Source of the DNA: Deltaproteobacteria bacterium
GTDB taxonomy: Bacteria; Desulfobacterota; Deferrisomatia; Deferrisomatales; JACRMM01
Reading direction: 5' to 3'
DNA length: 41,893 nucleotides
Assembly: GCA_016214985.1 (NCBI GenBank)
Contig: JACRMM010000070.1
Location: forward strand, 1-41,893
Shown here one piece after another: positions 26,323 to 34,164 of the stretch; positions within the stretch are counted from its first letter, which is position 1; each line of letters begins with the position of its first letter. The notes beneath the pieces were generated by a model that saw only the letters and a list, made by a program, of their open reading frames with translations, searched no databases and was not told the DNA's origin. A program made the position numbers and the translations under genes.

Positions 26323-28043
26323 TCCCTCGCCTCGGCGCCGACGCCGAGGAGGAGAGCGCGCGACGCCTCCCGCCGCACCTTCGGATGGGAATGCTCCGCG
26401 AGCTCCCGCAGCACCGGCACGGCGCGGGTTCCGCCCTGGCGGCTCAGCACGAGGACGAGGTTTCGAGTCACGTACCAGGGGCCGGCCCTCGCCCGAGAGA
26501 CCAGGGTCGGGGTGGCCTCGGGCGAGAACGACGAGAGGGCTTCCACGAGAAACCGGCGCCCGGCGATCCGTTGCTCTTCCTCCAGGGCCCGGAGCGCCGG
26601 CCCCAGGAGGGCCCTCTCGTGGGCCCGGCAGAAGTGCACGAGCGCCCGAGTCTCGTGGGTCGTTGCCTGGCGGGCAGCCCCCATCGCCCGGCGAAAGAGC
26701 TCCTTCACCAGCGCGGGCCTCTCGCCGAGGAGCCCCGGGAGCATCTCATCGACCCGGTTTGCATAGGAGATCGCCGCAAACGCCCCGTTGTCCTCGGCCC
26801 GCGCGCCCACCCGGTCGACGACGCGCTCTCGCCAGGTTCTCCCGCCGTCCGCGGCGAGCCCGAGGAAGACCCAGTCCAGGTGTGGTCCCGGGTCTTCGTC
26901 GATCTCGACGCCCCGCCCCCCTCCGGCGCCGGGCACCGACTCCGCGATCCTCTCCAGGCTCTCGGAGTACTCCTGGGCCATGAAGGGGTCCTCCTCCAGT
27001 CGCAGGAGGAACTCCTCCACGATCTTCCACACCCCCTGGGCGAAGTCCGCGCCACTCCCGTCGGCCAGGCGGGAGGCGACGAGGGACAGCGACCGCCGCG
27101 TGCCACCCGGTGGCGCCAACCGGCGGAACACCCCGGCCAGCCGCCGCGTGCCGCGCTCGCCCAGGGCAGCGAGGCCGGCCAGCAGGTCCACGAAGCGTTC
27201 CCCGTCCAGGTCACGGCAGAGCCAGGGGGCGCACGCTCCCCCCGGCAGACCTCCGGGGCTCTCGGTCGCCACCAGCGTCACCAGGTCGGACGTGGGAAGG
27301 CCCCGGCCCGCCTCTGCGATCCGATCCAGCAGTGCAGCCCGGCGGTCCGCGGGAAGGAGCTCCACCGCAGCCTCAACGCGCTCCCCCAGTCCGGCCAGCA
27401 ACAGCGCCACGCTGCGGAGCGCCTCGTTCCTCTCGCTGCCGTCGGGGCCCTCGGGCCAGAGGTCCGGAGACTCCAGCATCCGGGCGAGCTCCTGAGGCGT
27501 CGTCTCGCCGGCCTGGAGCCACTGCCAGACCTGCCGACGCCGCTCCACGGGCGAAAGTCGGTGCGCCTCGACGTGTGGGGTCGCGGCGGCGTGGATCTTT
27601 TCCAGGTCCAGGGGGTCGACCGTGAGCCCGGCGACGCCCCGGGCACCGAGCTCCCGCCGCAGATCTTCGGCGGATGTACCCCGCTCCCCCAGGAGGGTCG
27701 CGAGCTCGTTGAGGTCACGGGGGGAGCAGGAAGAGTTCAAGACAACGCGGCCGATGCGGCGCTCGTGGAGGACTGCGGCCAAGCCGGCGGCACGCGTGCC
27801 GGCTCCGCCCACGAACTCGTCACCCACCGAGAGCTCGTCGCGGGTCACCGCCACCGCAAGCCTCCCCTCGGCGTCCCTCGGCGCTCGGCTGACGATGCGC
27901 TGGGCAGCGTCTTGGATCGCCGGGTGCCCTGCCGGGTAGAAGCGCACCCCGCGGATCAGCAGAAGCAGGTCCCGGGCGAAGAACTCCAGGGACCGGGCGA
28001 GGCTTGACGCGCCCCCGGGTCGAGTGGGGGGTTGGTCGTCCAT
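26319..28043 (-). CDS. HEAT-repeat protein paired with the HD-GYP protein
   Basis: This 574-residue protein has no signal peptide or membrane helix. Residues 15-120 start ARDLLLLIRGVRFYPAGHPA and resemble the N terminus of the adjacent HD-GYP protein (LYRTRRLYPGGN). The rest is alpha-helical, with HEAT-like repeats best seen near the C terminus (AVPVLRELAEHSHPKVRREA). HEAT proteins usually act as binding scaffolds. It starts at ATG 28043 and overlaps the HD-GYP gene by 4 bp. The biochemical function is unknown; a partnership in c-di-GMP signalling is inferred from the coupling and shared domain. Confidence 0.7.
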   Translation of the reverse strand: MDDQPPTRPGGASSLARSLEFFARDLLLLIRGVRFYPAGHPAIQDAAQRIVSRAPRDAEGRLAVAVTRDELSVGDEFVGGAGTRAAGLAAVLHERRIGRVVLNSSCSPRDLNELATLLGERGTSAEDLRRELGARGVAGLTVDPLDLEKIHAAATPHVEAHRLSPVERRRQVWQWLQAGETTPQELARMLESPDLWPEGPDGSERNEALRSVALLLAGLGERVEAAVELLPADRRAALLDRIAEAGRGLPTSDLVTLVATESPGGLPGGACAPWLCRDLDGERFVDLLAGLAALGERGTRRLAGVFRRLAPPGGTRRSLSLVASRLADGSGADFAQGVWKIVEEFLLRLEEDPFMAQEYSESLERIAESVPGAGGGRGVEIDEDPGPHLDWVFLGLAADGGRTWRERVVDRVGARAEDNGAFAAISYANRVDEMLPGLLGERPALVKELFRRAMGAARQATTHETRALVHFCRAHERALLGPALRALEEEQRIAGRRFLVEALSSFSPEATPTLVSRARAGPWYVTRNLVLVLSRQGGTRAVPVLRELAEHSHPKVRREASRALLLGVGAEARE

Positions 28044-28133
28044 GCCACTACTGATCGGCGGCGGACGCGAGACCTGAAGCCCTCCCCGGCTGGAAAACCG
28101 AAACCAGGAGACGGCTCGGCCGTTGCGAAGCCG

Positions 28134-28862
28134 TTATCCTCCGCCGTCCGGGAGGACGCGACGGCTCTGAAGTCGCTTGTAGTAGAAGTTCTGGCCGTAC
28201 AGGACGCTCACCGGGTTGTGGCCGGTCACGCGGTCCTTGACGACCAGGGTGGTCACAGGGGCCTGGGAGTGCTTGTTGAACAGCATGTCGTGGCCCACGC
28301 ACAACCCCACGATGACGTTCATGTGGGTGCCGGCCTCGTTGAGGAGCCGGGCCTGGGCGATGGGGTTGCAGGCAGGCTCGAAGGTACCGGGTCGGACCTT
28401 TTCCGACTCGTCGAGGCCGAGCTCGAGCTTATCGATACTGCCCGCCTTGCAGCACACGCTCTCGGGCTCGAACCCCTGGGCCTTGAAGATCTCCGCGAGG
28501 CGGTTCGCCTCGTCGAGCAGCCCGACGCAGGTGGCGATGCCGATCTTTCGGTACCCCATCAGCTGGGCGAAGGCGATCGTGTCCTCCACCCGGGTCCAGC
28601 GCGGGTTCACCGCGTCGCTGCCGGGGATCGGTTGGTAGCACAGCCCCTCGACGCGGGCGGCGACCTGAGCCATCTTCGCGTCTTCTCCCTCGCCGCGGTA
28701 CTCGTCGAAGGACTCGGCGAGCACCGTAGCCTGCCGTCCCGAGGGGCAGCCCGCCGGCATGGCGGGCTTCGCCTCGGGGCTGCTCCAGCAGTAGGTCTTT
28801 CCGGTCTTCTGCCACGTGGCGCTGCACCGACTGCACGCGTAGGGCTTCTCTGCTGTGCTCAC
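28134..28862 (-). CDS. DUF1847 domain protein (probable metal-binding)
   Basis: This 242-residue protein matches DUF1847: a Cys-rich start (CSRCSATWQ, YCWSSPE, GCPSG), GYRKIGIATCVGLLDEA in the middle, CCKAGSIDK, FEPACNPIAQARLLNEAGT, and GLCVGHDMLF. At least seven conserved Cys suggest a bound metal or cluster. The function is unknown. The GTG start at 28862 overlaps the corA stop (GTGA), and the frame continues upstream of this without similarity. Its position after cobO and corA might suggest metal or corrinoid handling (weak inference). Confidence 0.82.
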   Translation of the reverse strand: MSTAEKPYACSRCSATWQKTGKTYCWSSPEAKPAMPAGCPSGRQATVLAESFDEYRGEGEDAKMAQVAARVEGLCYQPIPGSDAVNPRWTRVEDTIAFAQLMGYRKIGIATCVGLLDEANRLAEIFKAQGFEPESVCCKAGSIDKLELGLDESEKVRPGTFEPACNPIAQARLLNEAGTHMNVIVGLCVGHDMLFNKHSQAPVTTLVVKDRVTGHNPVSVLYGQNFYYKRLQSRRVLPDGGG

Positions 28863-29998
28863 TTCTGCCTCGCTTTCTTCTTGTTTGGTAGCGCCGCGGC
28901 GGCCCGTCTCTCCCCCCTGACCCCTCGCCTCTCCCAGATCCATCCCTTGCGCACGAAGAACCAGGTCATGCCCAGGGCGGTCAGGGCCATTACGCCGAGC
29001 AGGGTGGGATAGCCCCAGCGCCACTCGAGCTCGGGCATGTAGCGGAAGTTCATGCCGTAAAGGCCGGCGAGAAACGTCAGGGGCATGAAGATCGTGGCGA
29101 TGATCGTGAGCACCTTCATGACGGCGTTCATGCGGTTGCTCACGCTCGACAGGTACACGTCGACGAAGCCCGAGAGGATGTCGCGAAACGTCTCGACGGT
29201 GTCGATGATCTGGATCGCGTGGTCATGGACGTCCCGGAAGTACACCTGCGTCGCGTCGTGGATCAGGGGCGACTCGCCGCGGGACAGGCTGCCGACGAGC
29301 TCCCGCAGGGGCCAGACCGCCTTGCGCAGCCCGAGCATCTCGCGCTTGATGGCGTAGATGGCACCGAAGGTCGCTTGGGTGGGCTTCTGGACCAGCTCGC
29401 CCTCCAGGTCCTCGATCCGGTCCCCCAGCTTCTCGAGCACGGCGAAGTAGTGGTCCACCACGAGGTCGATCAGGGCGTAGGCCAGGTAGTCGGCGCCCGC
29501 CTTGCGCATCTTCGCCTTCTCGTTCCGCAGGCGCTCCCGGATCGTGGCGAACAGGGGGCTCGCCTTCTCCTGGAAGGTGAGGACGAAGTTCGCGCCAAGG
29601 ATGAGGCTCAGCTGGTCGGTGTCGATGCGGCCGCCCGGGCCGTCCAGATCCGCCGTCCGAAAGACCATGAAGAGGTAGTCGTCGAAGTCCTCCACCTTGA
29701 TGCGCTGGCCCGTGTTGACGACGTCCTCCAGCACCAAGGGGTGGATGCCGAAGCAGGTGCCGATGCTCTCCACCATCTCCACGTCGTGGATGCCGTCCAC
29801 GTTCACCCAGGTGACGCTGGGGCGATCCCGGAACGGGGTACAGGCGTCGGCCCGTTCGGCCACCGCTTCGGTGAACTGGCCCTCGTCGTAGTCCACGAGC
29901 GTGACGAGCGCCGTCGCGGTCTTCTTCTCCCCGAGATGGACCAACGTGCCGGGCGGGAGCCCGAGCTTGCGCGAACGCGCGCCGGTGAGGGTGTTCAT
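28859..29998 (-). CDS. corA: CorA-family Mg2+/Co2+ channel
   Basis: This 379-residue protein has the CorA layout: a large N-terminal cytoplasmic alpha/beta funnel, a long helix region (about 150-300), and two C-terminal membrane helices with the selectivity motif YGMNFRYMPE between them. The length is slightly above the family norm (about 320-350) because of a basic C-terminal tail (residues 360-379). CorA carries Mg2+ and can carry Co2+ and Ni2+. It starts 15 bases after the cobO stop, so the two are co-transcribed, which fits cobalt supply for corrinoids (inference). Confidence 0.93.
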   Translation of the reverse strand: MNTLTGARSRKLGLPPGTLVHLGEKKTATALVTLVDYDEGQFTEAVAERADACTPFRDRPSVTWVNVDGIHDVEMVESIGTCFGIHPLVLEDVVNTGQRIKVEDFDDYLFMVFRTADLDGPGGRIDTDQLSLILGANFVLTFQEKASPLFATIRERLRNEKAKMRKAGADYLAYALIDLVVDHYFAVLEKLGDRIEDLEGELVQKPTQATFGAIYAIKREMLGLRKAVWPLRELVGSLSRGESPLIHDATQVYFRDVHDHAIQIIDTVETFRDILSGFVDVYLSSVSNRMNAVMKVLTIIATIFMPLTFLAGLYGMNFRYMPELEWRWGYPTLLGVMALTALGMTWFFVRKGWIWERRGVRGERRAAAALPNKKKARQK

Positions 29999-30013
29999 GG
30001 CAAGGCCGTGCCC

Positions 30014-30541
30014 CTAGAACTCCACCCCGCGCTGCGCCTTGATCCCCTTCTGGAAGGGGTGCTTGATCTCCCGCATCTCGGTCACGAGATCCGCTGCCTC
30101 GATCACCTCCGGGCGCGCGTCGCGCCCGGTGAGCACGAGGTGGACCCCCTCGGGCTTCTCCCGGATGAGCTGCAGAACGGCATCGACGGCGATCAGGCGG
30201 TAGGCCACGGCGTAGTTCACCTCGTCGAGGATCACCATTCCGTACTGCCCCGAGAGCACCTTCTCGCGCGCAGCCGCCAGGGTGTCCCGGGCCAGCGACA
30301 CGTCCTCCGGATTGGGCTCGGCCGCGCCAAGATCGACAAACCCCCTGCCCATGGGGAGGATCTCAAAGCCCGGCAGGAACTCCGGAGCCTTGAGCTCCCC
30401 GTACTTCCAGGAACCCTTGATGAACTGCACCATGCAGACCTTCAGTCCCTGCCCCACGGCGCGCAGGGCGAGACCCAGGGCAGCGGTCGTCTTCCCCTTG
30501 CCGTTGCCCGTGTGAACGATGACGAGACCCTTCTGGGCCAT
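30014..30541 (-). CDS. cobO: Corrinoid adenosyltransferase (CobO/BtuR type)
   Basis: This 175-residue enzyme transfers adenosyl from ATP to the cobalt of corrinoids, producing adenosylcobalamin precursors. The P-loop GNGKGKTTAALGLALRA near residue 10, VCMVQFIKG, VILDEVNYA and LVLTGRDA are typical of the CobA/CobO/BtuR family. Length matches. ATG 30541 has GGGAGGAACC directly upstream; the longer frame above it has no similarity. It lies 39 bases after ybaB and 15 before corA. Confidence 0.94.
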   Translation of the reverse strand: MAQKGLVIVHTGNGKGKTTAALGLALRAVGQGLKVCMVQFIKGSWKYGELKAPEFLPGFEILPMGRGFVDLGAAEPNPEDVSLARDTLAAAREKVLSGQYGMVILDEVNYAVAYRLIAVDAVLQLIREKPEGVHLVLTGRDARPEVIEAADLVTEMREIKHPFQKGIKAQRGVEF

Positions 30542-30580
30542 GGTTCCTCCCTCTCGGTGGGCGTCAGCCCGTTGCACCTT

Positions 30581-30895
30581 TCAGAAGGGCAGGTTCAATC
30601 CGAGCCCCCCGGCAACCTTCCCCATCTCGCCCGTGACCAGCTCCTGGCTCTTCTTCACCGCCTCGTTGACCGCGGCCAGCACCAGATCCTGAAGCATCTC
30701 CACGTCGTCGCGGTTGACCACCTCGGGGTCGATCGTGATGGACAAGATCTCCTGCTTGCCGTTGGCCACCACCCGCACCATGCCCCCTCCGGCGGACGCC
30801 TCGATGATCCGGGTTCCCAGCTCGGCCTGGATCTGGGCCATCTTCTTCTGCATCTCCTGCGCCTGTCGCAGCATGTTTCCGAAGCCCTTGGCCAT
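30581..30895 (-). CDS. ybaB: YbaB/EbfC nucleoid-associated protein
   Basis: This 104-residue DNA-binding protein forms a small dimer that coats DNA. The segment MAKGFGNMLRQAQEMQKKMA and SITIDPEVVNRDDVEMLQDLV are family hallmarks. ATG 30895 follows AAGGGAG. It sits directly after dnaX as in most bacteria. recR, normally the next gene, is missing here; cobO follows instead. Confidence 0.95.
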   Translation of the reverse strand: MAKGFGNMLRQAQEMQKKMAQIQAELGTRIIEASAGGGMVRVVANGKQEILSITIDPEVVNRDDVEMLQDLVLAAVNEAVKKSQELVTGEMGKVAGGLGLNLPF

Positions 30896-30991
30896 GTCGT
30901 CTCCCTTCCTGTGCCGCACGTGCCCGCGCGGACTCTTCCGGCGGGCGACGGACCGCTCCCGCGCCCGTCATCGTTTCCCTGTCGGGAGCGC

Positions 30992-32758
30992 TCAGGGTTT
31001 GAGCGCCCGGACCTCCTCTACATCGCCGTCGAAGATCTCCAGGGCCTCCCGCACGAGCGGGTGCTCGAGAGCCTCTTTCTTGAGGCTCCGAGCGCGGTCC
31101 GACTCCGCCGACCCGTTCCTCCCCCTGGGCCCGTCGGACGCCGGGAAGGATAGCTCCACCCGCGCCCCGGCTCCGGCAAGGCCCGCCAGGGCCTCGGTGA
31201 GGAGCCCCGCTTTGGGCCGCCAGAGGAACTCCTGGCCGGGGTCGTCGCACGCCACGACCGCAAGCCTTCGGTCCGCATCCCAGCTGTCAAGGCGGCCGTG
31301 GCCCCGGAGCACGGTCCAGAAGGGACGGTTCGAGCGCTCAACGCCGGAGAGGATCGCGTTCCACACCCGCTCGGCACCGAACCGCTCCGGGGCGGGGCCC
31401 TTCTCTGGCAGCACCGCGGGCGAAGCCGTGGCCACGACTGGCGCAGGGGGCGGCATCGAGCCGCGGTCTCGTGGGGTTTCCGACGAGACCTTCGGCGCGG
31501 CGACGGAGCCCGGCCCGGCGGCCCCAGTTCCCTCGAGCACTCGCCGAAGCTCGCTTCGGACGCGGTCCGCCGCCGCCTCCCCCGTCGCCGGTTCGACCAG
31601 GCGGGCAGCGAGACGCACGCCCACCGGCCCGTCTCCCGCCGCCGCCAGCACCTGGCTCAGAGACAGCAGGGGCGGCAGCTTCGCCATCTTGAGCAGCGTC
31701 ATCTCCAGGGTCACGGCGGGTCGAGAGACCGTGCGGAGCCCCTCGACTCCCTTGCTCAACATGTCGAACAAGGCGTGGGTCTCTTCCCAGCTGACCGACT
31801 CGAGGGCCCCTCGCACCTCGCTTACCTCCTCGGGTGCGAGCTCCACCAGGTCCTCGCCGCCCTCCACCGCCTTCAGAACCGCCAGATCCCGAAACACGTC
31901 GAGGAGGTCGAGGGCGAACCGTCTCACGTCGTACCCGAAGCGCTCGGCCTCCAGGAGCCTCTCCAGAACGCGCCGGGGGTCCTTGGCCAGCACAGATCCC
32001 ACGACGCCGAGCACGCACTCCCGATCCACGACGCCGAGCACGTCTCTCACATCGGCGTAGGTAACCGCATTGCCGGCGTACGAGATCACCTGGTCGAGCA
32101 GGCTCTGGGCATCCCGGACGCTGCCGTCGGCCTCGCGAGCCAGGGCTACGAGGCTCCGCTCGTCGATCGCGATCCCCTCGGCCCGGGCGATGTCCGCCAA
32201 GAGCGCCATCAGCTCGCGGGGCGAGAGGCGTTTGAAGTCGAACTGCTGGCAACGGCTGAGGATCGTGATCGGGATCTTGTGGGCATCGGTCGTCGCGAAG
32301 ATGAAGACCACGTGAGCCGGCGGCTCCTCCAGGGTCTTCAGGAGCGCGTTGAAGGCCGCCGTAGAGAGCATGTGGACTTCGTCGATGATGTAGACCCGGT
32401 AGGGGCCCCTCACCGGCGCGTAGCGCACCGCCTCCCGGAGGCGGCGCACGTCCTCGACGCCGGTGTTCGACGCGCCATCGATCTCCAGGACGTCGGGGCT
32501 CTTGCCGTCCGTGATTTCTCGACAGGAGGGGCAGTCGTTGCACGGTGTAGGAGTCGGCCCGGCGGCGCAGTTCAGCGCTTTGGCGAGCACGCGGGCCGCC
32601 GAGGTCTTTCCGACCCCACGGATGCCGGTGAAGAGGTAGGCGTGAGCGATGCGCTGGGAGGTGATGGCGTTGCGCAGCGCCCGGGCGATGTGCTCCTGCC
32701 CCCGGATCTCCTCGAACGTCTGCGGGCGCCACCGGCGCGCCAGCACCAGGTAGGACAT
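30992..32758 (-). CDS. dnaX: DNA polymerase III subunit gamma/tau
   Basis: This 588-residue clamp-loader ATPase has the AAA+ P-loop GIRGVGKTSAARVLAKALNC (residues 44-63), a four-Cys zinc module including CNDCPSC, Walker B IIDEVHMLS, the SRC motif (SRCQQF), and domain III to about residue 350, followed by a Pro/Ala-rich linker and a C-terminal tau-type region. No slippery heptamer for a gamma frameshift was noticed. It starts at ATG 32758, just past the SRP RNA gene, and is followed by ybaB. Confidence 0.95.
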   Translation of the reverse strand: MSYLVLARRWRPQTFEEIRGQEHIARALRNAITSQRIAHAYLFTGIRGVGKTSAARVLAKALNCAAGPTPTPCNDCPSCREITDGKSPDVLEIDGASNTGVEDVRRLREAVRYAPVRGPYRVYIIDEVHMLSTAAFNALLKTLEEPPAHVVFIFATTDAHKIPITILSRCQQFDFKRLSPRELMALLADIARAEGIAIDERSLVALAREADGSVRDAQSLLDQVISYAGNAVTYADVRDVLGVVDRECVLGVVGSVLAKDPRRVLERLLEAERFGYDVRRFALDLLDVFRDLAVLKAVEGGEDLVELAPEEVSEVRGALESVSWEETHALFDMLSKGVEGLRTVSRPAVTLEMTLLKMAKLPPLLSLSQVLAAAGDGPVGVRLAARLVEPATGEAAADRVRSELRRVLEGTGAAGPGSVAAPKVSSETPRDRGSMPPPAPVVATASPAVLPEKGPAPERFGAERVWNAILSGVERSNRPFWTVLRGHGRLDSWDADRRLAVVACDDPGQEFLWRPKAGLLTEALAGLAGAGARVELSFPASDGPRGRNGSAESDRARSLKKEALEHPLVREALEIFDGDVEEVRALKP

Positions 32759-32790
32759 GGGAATACCCCGAGTGGAGACAGCGCCGAGAT

Positions 32791-32912
32791 GGGCACCAAG
32801 GATGGCTGGACTACCTGCGGCACACGGAGGGCACGGCTACCGCTGCTTCCTTCCGGACCTGACGGGGTTTGCCACGCCTCCGTTGCGCAGGGCCCAGCCA
32901 TCCTGGCTGCCC
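32791..32912 (-). ncRNA. ffs: Bacterial signal recognition particle RNA (4.5S-type)
   Basis: The minus strand contains the SRP apical hairpin core GTCAGGTCCGGAAGGAAGCA (with the GGAA tetraloop) at about 32844-32863. The ends, GGGCAGCCAGGATGGCTGG (from 32912) and CCAGCCATCCTTGGTGCCC (to 32791), pair along the whole stem. The length of about 122 fits the small bacterial form. It lies between tRNA-Ser and dnaX. Exact ends are estimated from base pairing. Confidence 0.92.
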
Positions 32913-32960
32913 ACCTCGTGCTTCGGCGGTCATACAGCGGAACCAAGTAAAGAAGGAAAC

Positions 32961-33050
32961 TGGCGGAGAGGTAGGGATTCGAACCCTAGGTACCCGTCAA
33001 GGTACAGTTGATTTCGAGTCAACCGCCTTCGACCACTCGGCCACCTCTCC
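32961..33050 (-). tRNA. tRNA-Ser (anticodon CGA), with encoded CCA
   Basis: Read on the minus strand, acceptor arms GGAGAGG and CCTCTCC pair. The anticodon loop is CTCGAAA in the stem GTTGA/TCAAC, giving anticodon CGA (Ser, UCG codons). A long variable arm (GTACC...GGTAC) and the T-loop GGTTCGAATCC are present. The 3' end G-CCA is encoded. The first 32 bases are also the end of the tadA coding sequence. Confidence 0.95.
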
Positions 33051-33573
33051 GCGCGATCTCTTCCGGCACTGCACCAGCCCTTCGGCGCCCCTCGAAGAAC
33101 GCCTTGAGCAGCCGAGAGGCCTCCCCCGCCCGCACCCCACGCTGAACGTCCACACGGTGATTGAGCCGCGGGTCATCCGAGAGGTCGTAGAGGGTGCCGG
33201 CCGCCCCTGCCTTGGGATCTGCCGCGCCGTAGACCAGCCGCGGAATTCGGGCCTGGAGCAGCGCCCCCATGCACATCAGGCACGGCTCCAAGGTGACGAC
33301 GAGGGTCGCCGCATCCAGCCGCCACCTCCCAAGCTGCTCGGCCGCCCCCGCGATGGCGAGGCACTCGGCGTGGGCCAACGGATCGGCCCGCGCCTCCCGG
33401 AGGTTGTGCGCCCGGGCGACCACCCTCCCCTCCCAGACGATCACCGCACCCACGGGAACCTCTCCGCGGTCGAGCGCCACCCTGGCTTCGGCCAGGGCCT
33501 GATCCATGGCCTCGAGCCACAGGGAGCGCGGAAGATACCATGACGAAGACTCGGATGCAACGCCACCGGCCAT
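33019..33573 (-). CDS. tadA: tRNA adenosine(34) deaminase
   Basis: This 184-residue enzyme converts A34 to inosine in tRNA-Arg(ACG). The zinc site is seen as HAE (LAHAECLAI) and PCxxC (EPCLMCMGAL), and the N-terminal LAEARVALDRGEVPVGAVIV matches the family. The start is uncertain: ATG 33573 was chosen to give the usual N-terminal helix; ATG 33510 is a shorter choice, and the upstream TTG is unlikely. No clear ribosome-binding site precedes 33573. The stop codon (33019-33021) lies inside the tRNA-Ser gene, so the last ten codons read the tRNA 5' half. Confidence 0.9.
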   Translation of the reverse strand: MAGGVASESSSWYLPRSLWLEAMDQALAEARVALDRGEVPVGAVIVWEGRVVARAHNLREARADPLAHAECLAIAGAAEQLGRWRLDAATLVVTLEPCLMCMGALLQARIPRLVYGAADPKAGAAGTLYDLSDDPRLNHRVDVQRGVRAGEASRLLKAFFEGRRRAGAVPEEIARRGGRVVEGG

Positions 33574-33683
33574 GTGCCCACGGTAGCACGCCGCCCTCCG
33601 GCGAGGCAACGGGCACGGGTCGTGCAAGAAAGCACGAGCGACTGCTGTTTCGTTCGCTCGTCCGAGTGCATTGGAGGGAGACC

Positions 33684-34094
33684 ATGAACGAACCGACGAC
33701 CCCGACGGCCACGGCCCTGGAACGTCTCGCCCCTCTCCTCCCCACCGGTTCGCCTACCTCGAAGGACCTGTGCCCCCCCGAGGCCCTTCGCCGGCTCGAC
33801 GATCACTGGAGCCGCCTCGAAGGCCTGGGCTTCCTCCTGGAGATTCGCCCCGGAGCCCTTCGGGTCCGTCATCGAACCGTCAGTTTCGAATCCGTACTTC
33901 ACTTTGGGGGCCAGGACGACCTCGGGGAGCGCCGGCAGCTCTTTGCGTCCCTGAAAGCAGCTTTCGGCGGCCTCCGGGACCGATTCCCGTGGCTCTGGCA
34001 GCCGAGTCCCGCGGTGACCACCCCCTACGAGAGCCTCAAGGCCGTGGCGGACGTGTGTGAAACCGTCCGGTCGAGGCGAAGTCGGAGCAGCTGA
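33684..34094 (+). CDS. Hypothetical protein
   Basis: This 136-residue protein starts at ATG 33684 with GGAGGGAG 3-10 bases upstream, a convincing start. It is soluble, with no membrane helix, no Cys pair and no recognised motif beyond a Trp/Pro-rich stretch (DRFPWLWQPSP near residue 101) and a basic Ser/Arg tail. The family is unknown to me. It precedes the histidine kinase gene by 70 bases on the same strand, so the two may be co-transcribed. Confidence 0.6.
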   Translation: MNEPTTPTATALERLAPLLPTGSPTSKDLCPPEALRRLDDHWSRLEGLGFLLEIRPGALRVRHRTVSFESVLHFGGQDDLGERRQLFASLKAAFGGLRDRFPWLWQPSPAVTTPYESLKAVADVCETVRSRRSRSS

Positions 34095-34164
34095 CCCGAC
34101 CGTTTCCTCGACGACCGCCGTGGAGTACACTGACGCGCCTGACCCCGGACGCCAACGTGGACCC

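Noticed and set aside
24556..28007. Two long plus-strand open frames opposite the methyltransferase, HD-GYP and HEAT genes
   Set aside because: Arg/Pro/Gly-rich low-complexity translation without family motifs; the minus-strand genes explain the region.
30992..32758. Programmed frameshift to make a short gamma form of DnaX
   Set aside because: No A-rich slippery heptamer or following stem was seen in the expected part of the gene.
29219..32950. Several long plus-strand open frames opposite corA, cobO, ybaB and dnaX
   Set aside because: Composition artefacts of high GC; the opposite genes have full family motifs and a structured RNA lies at 32791-32912.
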